DNA of 64,000 bases from Ostreiculturibacter nitratireducens (GCF_032670585.1 NZ_JAVQHL010000002.1:1-64000); one strand, 5' to 3'; positions 52,406-60,627 are shown, counted from the first letter of the stretch. A program made the numbers and translations. Notes: a model not told the origin generated them from the letters alone.

Positions 52406-53284
52406 ATGAAAAAGGTTCTCTTTGCCACGACCGCCCTGGTCCTGACCGCCGGCGTCGCCGCGGCTGAAGTGACCGTCGGCGGTGACGGCCGTATGGGCGT
52501 CGTGTACGACGGCTCTGACTGGAACTTCACCAGCCGGATCCGCATCAAGTTCACCGCGTCGGGCGAAACCGACGGCGGCCTGCAGTTCGGTGGTTCGGCT
52601 CGCGTCGACCACTACGACACGACCACCGGCTCCACGGCTTCGGCCGCCAACGGCGCTGCTGGCTCGGTCTACATCTCGGGCGCCTTCGGCAAGATCACGA
52701 TGGGCGACATCGACTCGGCCGCTGAAAACGCTGTCGGCGACCTGTCGGGCGTTGGCCTCACCGGCCTCGGCGACCTGAACGAAACCGCCTACCTCTCGTC
52801 GGGCCTCGAGTCGGGCGGCGATCCGGGCGCTCTGTACGCCTACTCGATGGGCGACCTGTCGTTCTACGTCTCGATGATGGACGGCACCCCGAACGAAGCT
52901 TACTCGGTCGGCGTCGGCTACTCGATGGGCGACTACGGCTTCGGCCTCGGCTACGAAACCGTTGACGGCGTTGGCGAGCACATCGTCGCCTCCGGCTCGG
53001 CTTCCTTCGGCGCTGTCAGCCTGAAAGCCGTCTACGGCACCGCCGATCTCGACGCCGTTGGCGCCGACTTCGACCAGTACGGCGTTTCGGCCGACTACAC
53101 GACCGGCGCTCTGACCGTGACCGGCTTCTACCGTCACGTGGACAACACCGCTCCGACGGCGGACAACGACTACTACGGCATCGGCGCGTCCTACGACCTC
53201 GGCGGCGGCGCTTCGCTCAAGGGCGGCGTTGTTGACAACGACGTGGACACGGTTGCCGACTTCGGTATCTCGCTGTCGTTCTGA
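52406..53284 (+). CDS. Outer-membrane porin, tandem copy 1
   Basis: A 292-residue Rhodobacter-type porin, 271 after removal of the signal peptide MKKVLFATTALVLTAGVAAA. It begins EVTVGGDGRMGVVYDGSDWN and ends in Phe, the outer-membrane sorting residue; alternating beta strands such as YGIGASYDLGGGASLKGG form the last hairpins. It makes trimeric water-filled channels. The gene has GAGGG upstream of the ATG, and 285 bases separate it from the divergent DUF3576 gene. Unlike copies 2-4 its leader is unrelated, so it is probably the ancestral copy with the primary promoter. High use of preferred codons fits strong expression. Confidence 0.95.
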   Translation: MKKVLFATTALVLTAGVAAAEVTVGGDGRMGVVYDGSDWNFTSRIRIKFTASGETDGGLQFGGSARVDHYDTTTGSTASAANGAAGSVYISGAFGKITMGDIDSAAENAVGDLSGVGLTGLGDLNETAYLSSGLESGGDPGALYAYSMGDLSFYVSMMDGTPNEAYSVGVGYSMGDYGFGLGYETVDGVGEHIVASGSASFGAVSLKAVYGTADLDAVGADFDQYGVSADYTTGALTVTGFYRHVDNTAPTADNDYYGIGASYDLGGGASLKGGVVDNDVDTVADFGISLSF

Positions 53285-53307
53285 TCCGAACGGACCAGTA
53301 CAAGGGG

Positions 53308-53340
53308 AAGAGCGGGCTTAGGCCCGCTCTTTTCTTTTTT
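53308..53340 (+). terminator. Terminator of porin copy 1
   Basis: A perfect 10-bp stem AAGAGCGGGC / GCCCGCTCTT with a four-base loop and a run TTTCTTTTTT. The same stem follows each of the four porin genes. Confidence 0.93.
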
Positions 53341-53404
53341 CGGCCCGGAAAACTGTGTCGATCATGCATCGGACACCCAAAACCCCGGCCAGGACGAGTG
53401 ATTC

Positions 53405-53436
53405 TTGCTGCGAAAGATGGGTTTTTGCTGCAAAAG
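53405..53436 (+). promoter_or_regulatory. Direct repeat in the leader of porin copy 2
   Basis: TTGCTGCGAAAG at 53405-53416 recurs as TTGCTGCAAAAG at 53425-53436, 20 bp apart. The spacing suits a regulator binding one DNA face twice, such as an OmpR-family response regulator. The corresponding stretches before copies 3 and 4 lack it. Confidence 0.45.
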
Positions 53437-53474
53437 TTAATTTATCGTGAATTTTTGGAGCGACGGGCAGACCA

Positions 53475-54425
53475 ATGAAAAAAGTTCTCTTTGCCACCAC
53501 CGCCCTGGTTCTGACCGCCGGCGTTGCCGCGGCCGAAGTGACCGTTGGCGGCGACGGCCGCATGGGCGTCATCTACGACGGCTCCGACTGGAACTTCACC
53601 AGCCGGATCCGCATCAAGTTCACCGCGTCGGGCGAAACCGACGGCGGCCTGCAGTTCGGCGGCTCGGCTCGCGTCGACCACTACGACACCACTGCGGCCT
53701 CCACGGGCTCCGCCACCAACGGCGCCGCCGGTGAAGTCTACATCTCGGGCGCTTTCGGCAAGCTCTCGATGGGTGACGTCGACGTGGCCCCGCAAGCCGC
53801 GCTCGGTGATGTGTCCGGCGTCGGCCTGACCGGCCTCGGCGACTACAACGAAATCGCCTATGTCTCGGGCAACGAAGACCCGCACGCGCTTTACAGCTAC
53901 GCGATGGGCGACTTCGGCCTGTTCCTCTCGGCCAACAGCCAGGGCGACTACGGCATCGGCGCCAACTACACCTTCGGCAACTTCATGGTAGGCGCCGGCT
54001 ACGAATACGTCGACTCGGGCACCAGCCAGGCCGGCTCCTCCTGGGGCAGCAGCGGCAAGATGCACTTCAGCGACACCTGGGGCAACGCCGCGTCGCAGTG
54101 GATCATTGGCGCTGACGCCAGCTTCGGCGACGTGACGGGCAAGGTTCGCTTCGCCCGCTACGACGAAGATGGCTTCGATGGAATCATGGACCAGCTGTCG
54201 CTCTCCGTCGATTACACGATGGGTGCGACGACCGTGACCGGCTACTACGCCAACTTCCGCGGCGGCGACGGATACTCCGGACTGGACGCAGACTTCTACG
54301 GCGTTGGCGCGTCCTACGACCTCGGCGGCGGCGCCTCGCTCAAGGGTGGCGTTGTCCGCGTGGACGACCCGGGCATCGCAGTGGAAGAAACCCGCGGCGA
54401 TTTCGGCGTGTCCTTCACGTTCTGA
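53475..54425 (+). CDS. Outer-membrane porin, tandem copy 2
   Basis: A 316-residue porin with the same signal peptide and first 75 or so residues as copy 1 at protein level and nearly so at DNA level. It then diverges strongly from about residue 115 to 265; an inserted Ser/Gly/Trp-rich loop (TSQAGSSWGSSGKMHFSDTW) is unique to this copy and may alter the pore constriction or an external loop. The C-terminal YGVGASYDLGGGASLKGG and final FTF are shared. It has its own leader and terminator. Confidence 0.95.
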   Translation: MKKVLFATTALVLTAGVAAAEVTVGGDGRMGVIYDGSDWNFTSRIRIKFTASGETDGGLQFGGSARVDHYDTTAASTGSATNGAAGEVYISGAFGKLSMGDVDVAPQAALGDVSGVGLTGLGDYNEIAYVSGNEDPHALYSYAMGDFGLFLSANSQGDYGIGANYTFGNFMVGAGYEYVDSGTSQAGSSWGSSGKMHFSDTWGNAASQWIIGADASFGDVTGKVRFARYDEDGFDGIMDQLSLSVDYTMGATTVTGYYANFRGGDGYSGLDADFYGVGASYDLGGGASLKGGVVRVDDPGIAVEETRGDFGVSFTF

Positions 54426-54448
54426 TACGAACGGACCAGTACAATGGA

Positions 54449-54480
54449 AAGAGCGGGCATCGAGCCCGCTCTTTTCTTTT
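54449..54480 (+). terminator. Terminator of porin copy 2
   Basis: The same AAGAGCGGGC / GCCCGCTCTT stem with a five-base loop, followed by TTTTCTTTT. Confidence 0.92.
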
Positions 54481-54614
54481 TCCGGACACGACTGTGGTCA
54501 TCCTGCATCGCAGCGGGAAAACTCCGGGCCATGCCGCAGCATATTTCTACACCGGCAGCGCCCCAGACTGTATCGTCACTCGCATCCTGAAACCCCTAGT
54601 CAACGGGCAGCAAA

Positions 54615-55556
54615 ATGAAAAAGGTTCTCTTTGCCACGACCGCCCTGGTCCTGACCGCCGGCGTCGCCGCGGCTGAAGTGACCGTCGGCGGCGACGGACG
54701 CATGGGCGTCATCTACGACGGCGCGGACTGGAACTTCACCAGCCGGATCCGCATCAAGTTCACCGCGTCGGGCGAAACCGACGGCGGCCTGCAGTTCGGT
54801 GGCTCGGCCCGCGTCGACCACTACGACACCACCGTCGGCTCCACCGCATCGGCCGCCAACGGCGCTGCCGGCTCGGTCTACATCTCCGGCGCTTTCGGCA
54901 AGATCACGATGGGCGACGTCGATTCGGCCGCTGAAAGCGCTGTCGGCGACGTTTCCGGCGTCGGCCTCACCGGCCTCGGCGACTACAACGAGACCCTCTA
55001 CGTGACCTCGTCGATGGAGTCGGGCGGCGATCCGCACGTCCTTTATGCATACACGATGGGCGACCTGTCGTTCTACGCCTCGATGTCCGACGGCACCGGG
55101 AACACTTTTGACCTGTCGCCCTGGAGCAGCGGCGCCGCGGATCAAGGCTATTCGATCGGTGTCGCCTACGGGATGGGCGACTATTCCTTCGGCCTCGGCT
55201 ACGAGCGTCTGGACACGACCGCTTCTGGCAACGTTGACCACATCATTGCTGGCGGTTCCGCGACCTTCGGTGGCGTGACGCTGAAGGCCAACTATGGCGT
55301 GGCGGATGCGTCCATCGGTCCCGACCTCGATCAGTATGGCGTTTCGGCTGATTACACGACTGGCGCCCTGTCCGTCACGGGCTACTACACGATGAAAGAC
55401 GCCGGTACGGGCAATCAGATCGAGGCGTACGGCCTCGGCGCGTCCTATGACCTCGGCGGCGGTGCCTCGCTGAAAGGCGGCGTGGTCAACTTCGACAGCG
55501 ACCCGGCTGGCACATCCGACACGATCGGCGACTTCGGCGTGTCCTTCACGTTCTGA
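54615..55556 (+). CDS. Outer-membrane porin, tandem copy 3
   Basis: A 313-residue porin, closest overall to copy 1: both carry GSVYISGAFGKITMGD, an ESGGDP loop and FDQYGVSADYTTGAL-like sequence (DLDQYGVSADYTTGAL). It has an insertion NTFDLSPWSSGAADQGYS in a loop where copy 1 is short. The first 21 residues match copy 1. The C-terminal hairpin and FTF end are shared. It sits between terminators and has its own 134-base leader. Confidence 0.95.
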   Translation: MKKVLFATTALVLTAGVAAAEVTVGGDGRMGVIYDGADWNFTSRIRIKFTASGETDGGLQFGGSARVDHYDTTVGSTASAANGAAGSVYISGAFGKITMGDVDSAAESAVGDVSGVGLTGLGDYNETLYVTSSMESGGDPHVLYAYTMGDLSFYASMSDGTGNTFDLSPWSSGAADQGYSIGVAYGMGDYSFGLGYERLDTTASGNVDHIIAGGSATFGGVTLKANYGVADASIGPDLDQYGVSADYTTGALSVTGYYTMKDAGTGNQIEAYGLGASYDLGGGASLKGGVVNFDSDPAGTSDTIGDFGVSFTF

Positions 55557-55578
55557 TCCGAACGGACAGAACAATGGG

Positions 55579-55612
55579 AAGAGCGGGCCTGGCGCCCGCT
55601 CTTTTCCTTTTC
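55579..55612 (+). terminator. Terminator of porin copy 3
   Basis: The same 10-bp stem with a five-base loop, then CTTTTCCTTTT. Confidence 0.9.
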
Positions 55613-55747
55613 GGCCGGTTGAACCTGTGGCCCTCCTGCATCTCATCGCAAGAACTCCGACCCGAGCTACCGCAAAGTTCTACACGCCAGGCGTTCCGGC
55701 CTGTAACGCTCGACATATCCTGAAATCTTCGAGTGACGGGCAGACCA

Positions 55748-56674
55748 ATGAAAAAAGCTCTCTTTGCCACGACCGCCCTGGTCCTGACCGCCGGCGTCGC
55801 CGCGGCCGAAGTGACCGTTGGCGGCGACGGCCGCATGGGCGTCATCTACGACGGCGCGGACTGGAACTTCACCAGCCGCATCCGCATCAAGTTCACCGCG
55901 TCGGGCGAAACCGACGGCGGCCTGCAGTTCGGTGGTTCGGCTCGCGTCGACCACTACGACACCACCACCGGCTCCCCGGCTTCGGCCGCCAACGGCGCTG
56001 CTGGCTCGGTCTACATCTCCGGAGCTTTCGGCAAGCTCTCCATGGGCGATGTGGACGGCGCGGCCAAGGCTGCCACGGGTGACGTTTCGGGTGTGGGCCT
56101 CACGGGCCTCTCCGACCTGAACGAGCTTCAGTACATGGCCGAAGGCGGTACCGACTTCCAGGCTGGCGCCGGCTTCACCGGCGAGCCCTCGGCGCTGTAC
56201 GAATACAGCATGGGCGATCTGTCGTTCTACGCTTCTGCGACCAACCCGACGGGCGACGTGGACGCCTACTCGCTGGCTGGTGCCTATGCCATGGGCAACT
56301 TCACCGTCTCCCTGGGCTACGAGCGTGCAGAGCTGGACCTCGTCGGCGCGAACATCGACCACTACGTGCTTGGCGCGTCGGCCAACTTCGGCCCCGCGAC
56401 TGTCAAGGCAATCGCCACGCAGGTGGATGTCGACACGCTTGGCACGTTCAACCAGTACGCTCTGTCGGTTGACTATGCCGTCAACGCTCTGACGGTGACC
56501 GCCTACTACAAGGACAACAGCGAGCTGAACGGCACGCCGCTTGGCGGCACCGAAGCCTACGGCATCGGCGCGTCCTATGACCTCGGCGGCGGCGCCTCGC
56601 TGAAGGGTGGCTACGTGTCTGACCAGACCAACGACAACGAGATCGCCGACTTCGGCATCTCGTTCACGTTCTGA
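55748..56674 (+). CDS. Outer-membrane porin, tandem copy 4
   Basis: A 308-residue porin starting MKKALFATTALVLTAGVAAA (one Val to Ala change from the others). The N-terminal barrel strands match copies 1-3. The middle (residues 110-250) is unique, with LQYMAEGGTDFQAGAGFTGE and a segment resembling neither neighbour. The end is YGIGASYDLGGGASLKGG and FTF. An earlier in-frame start at 55733 would add five residues before the signal peptide; the ATG at 55748 matches the other three copies in distance from the leader motif. Confidence 0.95.
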   Translation: MKKALFATTALVLTAGVAAAEVTVGGDGRMGVIYDGADWNFTSRIRIKFTASGETDGGLQFGGSARVDHYDTTTGSPASAANGAAGSVYISGAFGKLSMGDVDGAAKAATGDVSGVGLTGLSDLNELQYMAEGGTDFQAGAGFTGEPSALYEYSMGDLSFYASATNPTGDVDAYSLAGAYAMGNFTVSLGYERAELDLVGANIDHYVLGASANFGPATVKAIATQVDVDTLGTFNQYALSVDYAVNALTVTAYYKDNSELNGTPLGGTEAYGIGASYDLGGGASLKGGYVSDQTNDNEIADFGISFTF

Positions 56675-56697
56675 TCCGAACGGACCAAGACAAACGG

Positions 56698-56730
56698 AAG
56701 AGCGGGCCTTGCGCCCGCTCTTTTCTTTTT
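56698..56730 (+). terminator. Terminator of porin copy 4
   Basis: The same AAGAGCGGGC / GCCCGCTCTT stem with a five-base loop, then TTTTCTTTTT; it ends the array 41 bases before yggS. Confidence 0.92.
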
Positions 56731-56771
56731 GGGCCCGGCGTGGTTTTCCTGACCCGAAAGGGAGGCGGCAC

Positions 56772-57428
56772 ATGGGACTGGCGGAGATCGTGACGCGGAT
56801 CAGGGCCGCGGAGGCCGGGGCGGGGCGCGCGGAGGGTTCCGTGACGCTGATCGCGGTGTCGAAGGTGCAGCCGCTCGATCGCGTCGTAACCGTGCTGGAA
56901 GAGGGGCACCGCGTCTTCGGCGAGAACTACGTGCAGGAGGCCGCAGCCAAGTGGCCGTCGCTCCGGGAGCGGTTCGCCGGGGTGGAACTTCACATGATCG
57001 GCCCCCTTCAGACCAACAAGGCCAAGGCGGCGGTCGAGCTTTTCGACGCGATTCACACGGTCGATCGGCCGAGCCTCGCGCAGAAGCTCGCGCGGCTCGC
57101 CGAGGCGCGGGGCGAGTGCCCGGAGCTGTTTATCCAGGTGAATACCGGGGAGGAGCCGCAGAAGGCCGGCATTCTTCCCGCCGATACGGATGCCTTCGTC
57201 GCGGACTGCCGCGGCCTCGGGCTGCCGATCCGGGGGCTGATGTGCATCCCACCGGAGGCCGAGGATCCCGGGCCGCACTTCGCCATGCTCGCCCGGATGG
57301 CCGAGAGGAACGGGCTCACGGGGCTTTCGATGGGCATGAGCGCCGATTTCGAAACCGCCATCGCCCACGGCGCGACCCATGTGCGGGTCGGCAGCGCGAT
57401 CTTCGGGGCGCGCGATTACTCTGCCTGA
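56772..57428 (+). CDS. YggS family PLP homeostasis protein
   Basis: A 218-residue PLP-binding TIM-barrel protein. LIAVSKVQPLDRV contains the PLP-binding Lys, FGENYVQEAAAKW follows, then MIGPLQTNKAKAAV and the phosphate-binding end LSMGMSADFETAIAHGATHVRVGSAIFG. It buffers free PLP rather than catalysing a known reaction. GGAGG lies seven bases before the ATG. It overlaps the convergent L,D-transpeptidase gene by 13 bases. Confidence 0.94.
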   Translation: MGLAEIVTRIRAAEAGAGRAEGSVTLIAVSKVQPLDRVVTVLEEGHRVFGENYVQEAAAKWPSLRERFAGVELHMIGPLQTNKAKAAVELFDAIHTVDRPSLAQKLARLAEARGECPELFIQVNTGEEPQKAGILPADTDAFVADCRGLGLPIRGLMCIPPEAEDPGPHFAMLARMAERNGLTGLSMGMSADFETAIAHGATHVRVGSAIFGARDYSA

Positions 57429-57928
57429 CCGCGGACGATCAGCCGCGTGCCGGGCAGGACGCGGTTCGCGATCCAGATCAGGTCATCCCTCCGGTATGCG
57501 ACGCAACCCGCCGTCGGGTAGCGCGGCGCGCGCCAGCTATGGACGAAGATGGCCGAGCCCTTTCCCGGCACAGCTTCGGGCCAGTTCCAGTCGGTGATGA
57601 GGACGAGATCGTAGAGCCTGTCGGCGCGCGACAGCCGTTCATGCGAAGGGGCGAAAGGCGCGCGGACCATGTGGTTGTAGGCTTTATGCCCCGGATCGTC
57701 GCACCAGAGGTCCTGCGGCCCGATCGGCACCGCCCAGCGCGGCAACGCCGATGCCGCGATCCTGTCAGGGCGATAGAGCATCCCGACGATCCTGTGCGTG
57801 CCGATGGGTGTCGCCCCATCGCCCTCGCGCTTGTCATGGGTGATCCCGCCACGGCCGATGGAGGACGGGAACTGCCGCCCGAGGAATCGGGTGCCCCAGC
57901 GCGTGACGACAAGATCGTGCTGCGTCAC
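57416..57928 (-). CDS. YkuD-domain L,D-transpeptidase-like protein without signal peptide
   Basis: A 170-residue protein. The catalytic block FVHSWRAPRYPTAGCVAYRR has the His and nucleophilic Cys of the YkuD fold, and DKREGDGATPIGTHRI is the usual substrate-loop segment. No signal peptide or membrane anchor is visible (it starts MTQHDLVVTRWGTRF), unlike the transpeptidase at 29906. Export by another route or a cytoplasmic role is possible. The start is GTG and overlaps the ribA stop. Confidence 0.88.
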   Translation of the reverse strand: MTQHDLVVTRWGTRFLGRQFPSSIGRGGITHDKREGDGATPIGTHRIVGMLYRPDRIAASALPRWAVPIGPQDLWCDDPGHKAYNHMVRAPFAPSHERLSRADRLYDLVLITDWNWPEAVPGKGSAIFVHSWRAPRYPTAGCVAYRRDDLIWIANRVLPGTRLIVRGQAE

Positions 57929-59013
57929 AGCAAGTGCCCCGATTTCCGCGCCTTCGTGGCGAGGTAGCCCTCGTTGTGCCTAGTCCGGCCGACCTTTAAC
58001 GGCACCCTCTCCGCCACCTTGACGCCCTGCGCCTCCATCATCGCCATCTTCTGCGGGTTGTTCGTCAGCAACCGGACCGAGGAGAAGCCCATCTTCTTCA
58101 GGATCGCGGCGCCGATTCGGAAATCGCGCTCGTCATCCTCGAACCCGAGCCTGTGGTTCGCCTCGACCGTGTCGAAACCCTGATCCTGCAGCGAATAGGC
58201 CCGCATCTTGTTGGCAAGCCCGATCCCGCGACCTTCCTGGTTGAGGTACAGGAGGATTCCCGAACCCTCCGCAGCCATCTGCTTCAGCGCGGCCGCCAGC
58301 TGCGCCCCGCAGTCGCACTTAAGGCTGCCCAGGACATCGCCCGTGAAGCAGGCCGAGTGGATTCGCGCAAGCACAGGCTTGTCGCGGTCGGGCCGCCCGA
58401 CCTCGACCGCGTAATGCTCCTCGCCGCCGTCTTCGGGACGGAAGATGTGAAGCCGGCCCGCCTCCGCCGCCGCCATTGGCACACGTGCATGCGCGACCGG
58501 ATGCAACACCGGCGCGTCGAGAGCCCCGGCCTCCGCCTCGGCGACGTCGAGGAGCGTCAGGCCCTCTGCCTCCGCCAGCTTTCCTGGCTCCGCCACCGGT
58601 ACGAGCAGCGCGGCGGGAAGCAGTCGCGCTGACTTCGCCAAGGCGATCGCGGCGCGGTGCAGATCCGCCGGCCCTTCGCGCAGCGACACGAAAGGCCCCT
58701 TCATCGGCGAAGTGAGGTCGTCCGCCGGATCGGCCATCGCCTGGACCCAGGCGAGGCCCGCATCGTCCGGCACGACCACCCGCGCGAGATCGTCGTCATA
58801 AGCCCGCGCCTTCAGCGTCTCGGCCCGCCGCGCGGTCAGGGCGAGCGTCAGGGGACCCATCGCGCGCATCCGCCCCAGGCGGTCCGCATCAAGCTCCTCC
58901 GCCGCCACGACGAGCGCCGCGCCCTCCTGCGAGCGAAGGACGACCGGCACGCCCATGCGCAGATCGGCGCGGGCGCGATTCAGGCGTTCGGCAGGGGAGG
59001 GGCCAAGAGGCAT
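57925..59013 (-). CDS. ribA: GTP cyclohydrolase II with N-terminal extension
   Basis: A 362-residue protein, the last 200 or so being GTP cyclohydrolase II: zinc cysteines in HSACFTGDVLGSLKCDCGAQ, then YLNQEGRGIGLANKMRAYSL and LLTNNPQKM. It opens the riboflavin pathway. The first 160 residues are like a degenerate DHBP-synthase-type domain (LRMGVPVVLRSQEGAALVVA, ADDLTSPMKGPFVSLREG) but lack the clear RibB acidic motif, so DHBP synthase activity is doubtful. The length suits the alphaproteobacterial form. Confidence 0.92.
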   Translation of the reverse strand: MPLGPSPAERLNRARADLRMGVPVVLRSQEGAALVVAAEELDADRLGRMRAMGPLTLALTARRAETLKARAYDDDLARVVVPDDAGLAWVQAMADPADDLTSPMKGPFVSLREGPADLHRAAIALAKSARLLPAALLVPVAEPGKLAEAEGLTLLDVAEAEAGALDAPVLHPVAHARVPMAAAEAGRLHIFRPEDGGEEHYAVEVGRPDRDKPVLARIHSACFTGDVLGSLKCDCGAQLAAALKQMAAEGSGILLYLNQEGRGIGLANKMRAYSLQDQGFDTVEANHRLGFEDDERDFRIGAAILKKMGFSSVRLLTNNPQKMAMMEAQGVKVAERVPLKVGRTRHNEGYLATKARKSGHLL

Positions 59014-59172
59014 CGGGGACCTTGAATTTGCTGCCCCCTATCTAAGACCCCTCGAAAGAAATTGAAACAATCCCCGGCCAACCGACACGTCCGCGTGAAA
59101 GCTTTGTTGCAAATCTTGCCGGCCCCGTGAGCTCTGCTCATCTGTCCACAAAGGCAGATGGAGGGCAAGGAC

Positions 59173-59859
59173 ATGGCCAACCTGAAGAAAATACTTCTGG
59201 TCGACGACGATGACGACCTGCGCGACGCGCTCGCCGAGCAACTCGTTTCGACGGAAGACTTCGACGTTTTCGAAGCCGCCAACGGCGCCGAGGCGATCGA
59301 GAAGATCAAGGCGGCGTTCTACGACCTCGTCATCCTCGACGTGGGCCTGCCGGACACCGACGGACGCGAGCTTTGCCGCCGGATGCGCAAGCAGGGCGTC
59401 AAATGCCCGATACTGATGCTGACGGGCCACGACACGGATGCCGACACGATCCTCGGGCTGGATGCGGGCGCGAACGACTATGTCACGAAGCCGTTCAAGT
59501 TCCCGGTGCTTCTCGCCCGGATCCGCGCGCAGCTGCGCCAGCACGAGCAGAGCGAGGACGCGGTCTTCCAGCTTGGCCCCTACACGTTCAAGCCGGCGAT
59601 GAAAATGTTGATCGACGAGAAGGACCGGAAGATCCGCCTTACCGAGAAGGAGACCAACATCCTGAAGTTCCTCTACCGCGCGACCGAGGGCGTGGTGCCG
59701 CGCGATGTCCTTCTGCACGAGGTCTGGGGCTACAACGCGGGTGTCACCACCCACACGCTGGAGACGCACATCTACCGTCTTCGCCAGAAAATCGAACCGG
59801 ATCCGTCAAATGCCCGCCTTCTTGTGACCGAATCCGGCGGGTATAAACTGGTTGCGTAG
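59173..59859 (+). CDS. cenR: Response regulator, CenR-like (OmpR family)
   Basis: A 228-residue regulator. The receiver has an acidic cluster LLVDDDDDLRDAL at residues 9-21 and phospho-acceptor Asp56 in VILDVGLPDTDG. The C-terminal winged helix has RLTEKETNILKFLYRA, HEVWGYNAGVTTHTLETHIY, RLRQKIEPDP and ESGGYKLV. The sequence matches the CenR type that controls cell-envelope genes and is essential in Caulobacter and Rhodobacter (from memory). No partner kinase is adjacent, as is usual. The start at 59173 has GGAGGG seven bases upstream. It is a possible regulator of the porins, though nothing shows this. Confidence 0.85.
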   Translation: MANLKKILLVDDDDDLRDALAEQLVSTEDFDVFEAANGAEAIEKIKAAFYDLVILDVGLPDTDGRELCRRMRKQGVKCPILMLTGHDTDADTILGLDAGANDYVTKPFKFPVLLARIRAQLRQHEQSEDAVFQLGPYTFKPAMKMLIDEKDRKIRLTEKETNILKFLYRATEGVVPRDVLLHEVWGYNAGVTTHTLETHIYRLRQKIEPDPSNARLLVTESGGYKLVA

Positions 59860-59916
59860 CGTATGAGTTCCCCTGGCCACGTCGGGGTGATGACGTGGCA
59901 TCCTCCCTGTTGGACT

Positions 59917-59946
59917 GGGCCGGGCCACGCGTCCGGCCCTTTTTTT
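59917..59946 (+). terminator. Terminator of cenR
   Basis: A perfect 7-bp stem GGGCCGG / CCGGCCC with a nine-base loop and seven Ts. Confidence 0.9.
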
Positions 59947-59953
59947 AGGGACC

Positions 59954-60496
59954 TCAGTTGATCGGTGTGGCCCGCGACGGCGGGATCTCCACCTCGTTCA
60001 GGAACGGGTAGGCGAAGCCGACAAGCTGCCGCTGCGCCTCGCCCTCGATCCGCATCATGTACCACTTGTCACCCTCGCGGAGGACGAAGAGCGGCTGTTC
60101 GTTCCGCGTCTTGCCGTCCGCGGTCTCGGTCGTGAAGGCGGTCGGCACGAGAACCCAGGTCACGACCGTTCCGTCGGCCAGCGTCTCGTCCTTGGCATCG
60201 AGCGCGCTCTTGTCCGAGTAGAAATCGGAGAACTTGGCGTTCTTCATCACTTCGTTCATCTGCTCTGCCAGCGTCGGGATCAGTTGGCTCGCCTCGATGC
60301 CGGCCTGGCCCGCGAACACGTTCAGCACGCGCGGCGGAATCGCGGAAGCGATGCGCTCGGCCTCGCCACGTCCGATGGAGCGCAGGTGGATGTCCACGGC
60401 CTTGCCCATGTCCTTTGCCTCCTCCGGCGTCAGCGGACGCGCGGCGGCGGGCAACGCGAAGAGCGCGCTGAGGGCGATGGCGGCAAGAATTCGCAT
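59954..60496 (-). CDS. Secreted protein of unknown function
   Basis: A 180-residue protein with a clean signal peptide (MRILAAIALSALFALPAAA). The mature part has SIGRGEAERIASAIPPRVL, FAGQAGIEASQLIPTLAEQM, and beta-rich DGTVVTWVLVPTAFTTETAD and WYMMRIEGEAQRQLVGFAYP. I do not recognise the family. No heme or metal motif is seen. AGGGAGA precedes the ATG at 60496. It is convergent with cenR and divergent from xthA. Confidence 0.8.
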   Translation of the reverse strand: MRILAAIALSALFALPAAARPLTPEEAKDMGKAVDIHLRSIGRGEAERIASAIPPRVLNVFAGQAGIEASQLIPTLAEQMNEVMKNAKFSDFYSDKSALDAKDETLADGTVVTWVLVPTAFTTETADGKTRNEQPLFVLREGDKWYMMRIEGEAQRQLVGFAYPFLNEVEIPPSRATPIN

Positions 60497-60627
60497 GGGC
60501 GGTCTCCCTTGGTTCAAGGCCTTTTCCGTTTTGCATGGCGCACGCCCGTCCTCAAGTCACAATCCCTTGGGCTGGCGAAGTGCCGCGCGCGCCGTTATGG
60601 TCCCGCCGGACCGGAAGGAGAGGATGC

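Larger units (their letters stand above)
53341..56730 (+). repeat. Three tandem repeat units: leader + porin + terminator
   Basis: Units 53341-54480 (1140 bp), 54481-55612 (1132 bp) and 55613-56730 (1118 bp) each consist of a homologous 134-135-base leader, one porin gene and a terminator with the same AAGAGCGGGC stem. The leaders share the run CTGTGNCNTC..TGCATC, then AAAACTCC-like sequence, and end near GACGGGCAG just before the ATG. The first porin (52406) has a similar gene and terminator but a different leader. Confidence 0.85.

Noticed and set aside
52190..53137. Minus-strand open frames opposite each porin gene, all Ala/Val/Arg-rich and mutually similar
   Set aside because: Their similarity simply mirrors the porin repeats, and no ribosome sites fit.
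52406..56730. Possible CRISPR-like or satellite repeat because of evenly spaced identical stems
   Set aside because: The repeated stems are terminators spaced by full-length porin genes; unit size is over 1.1 kb and no short spacer pattern exists.
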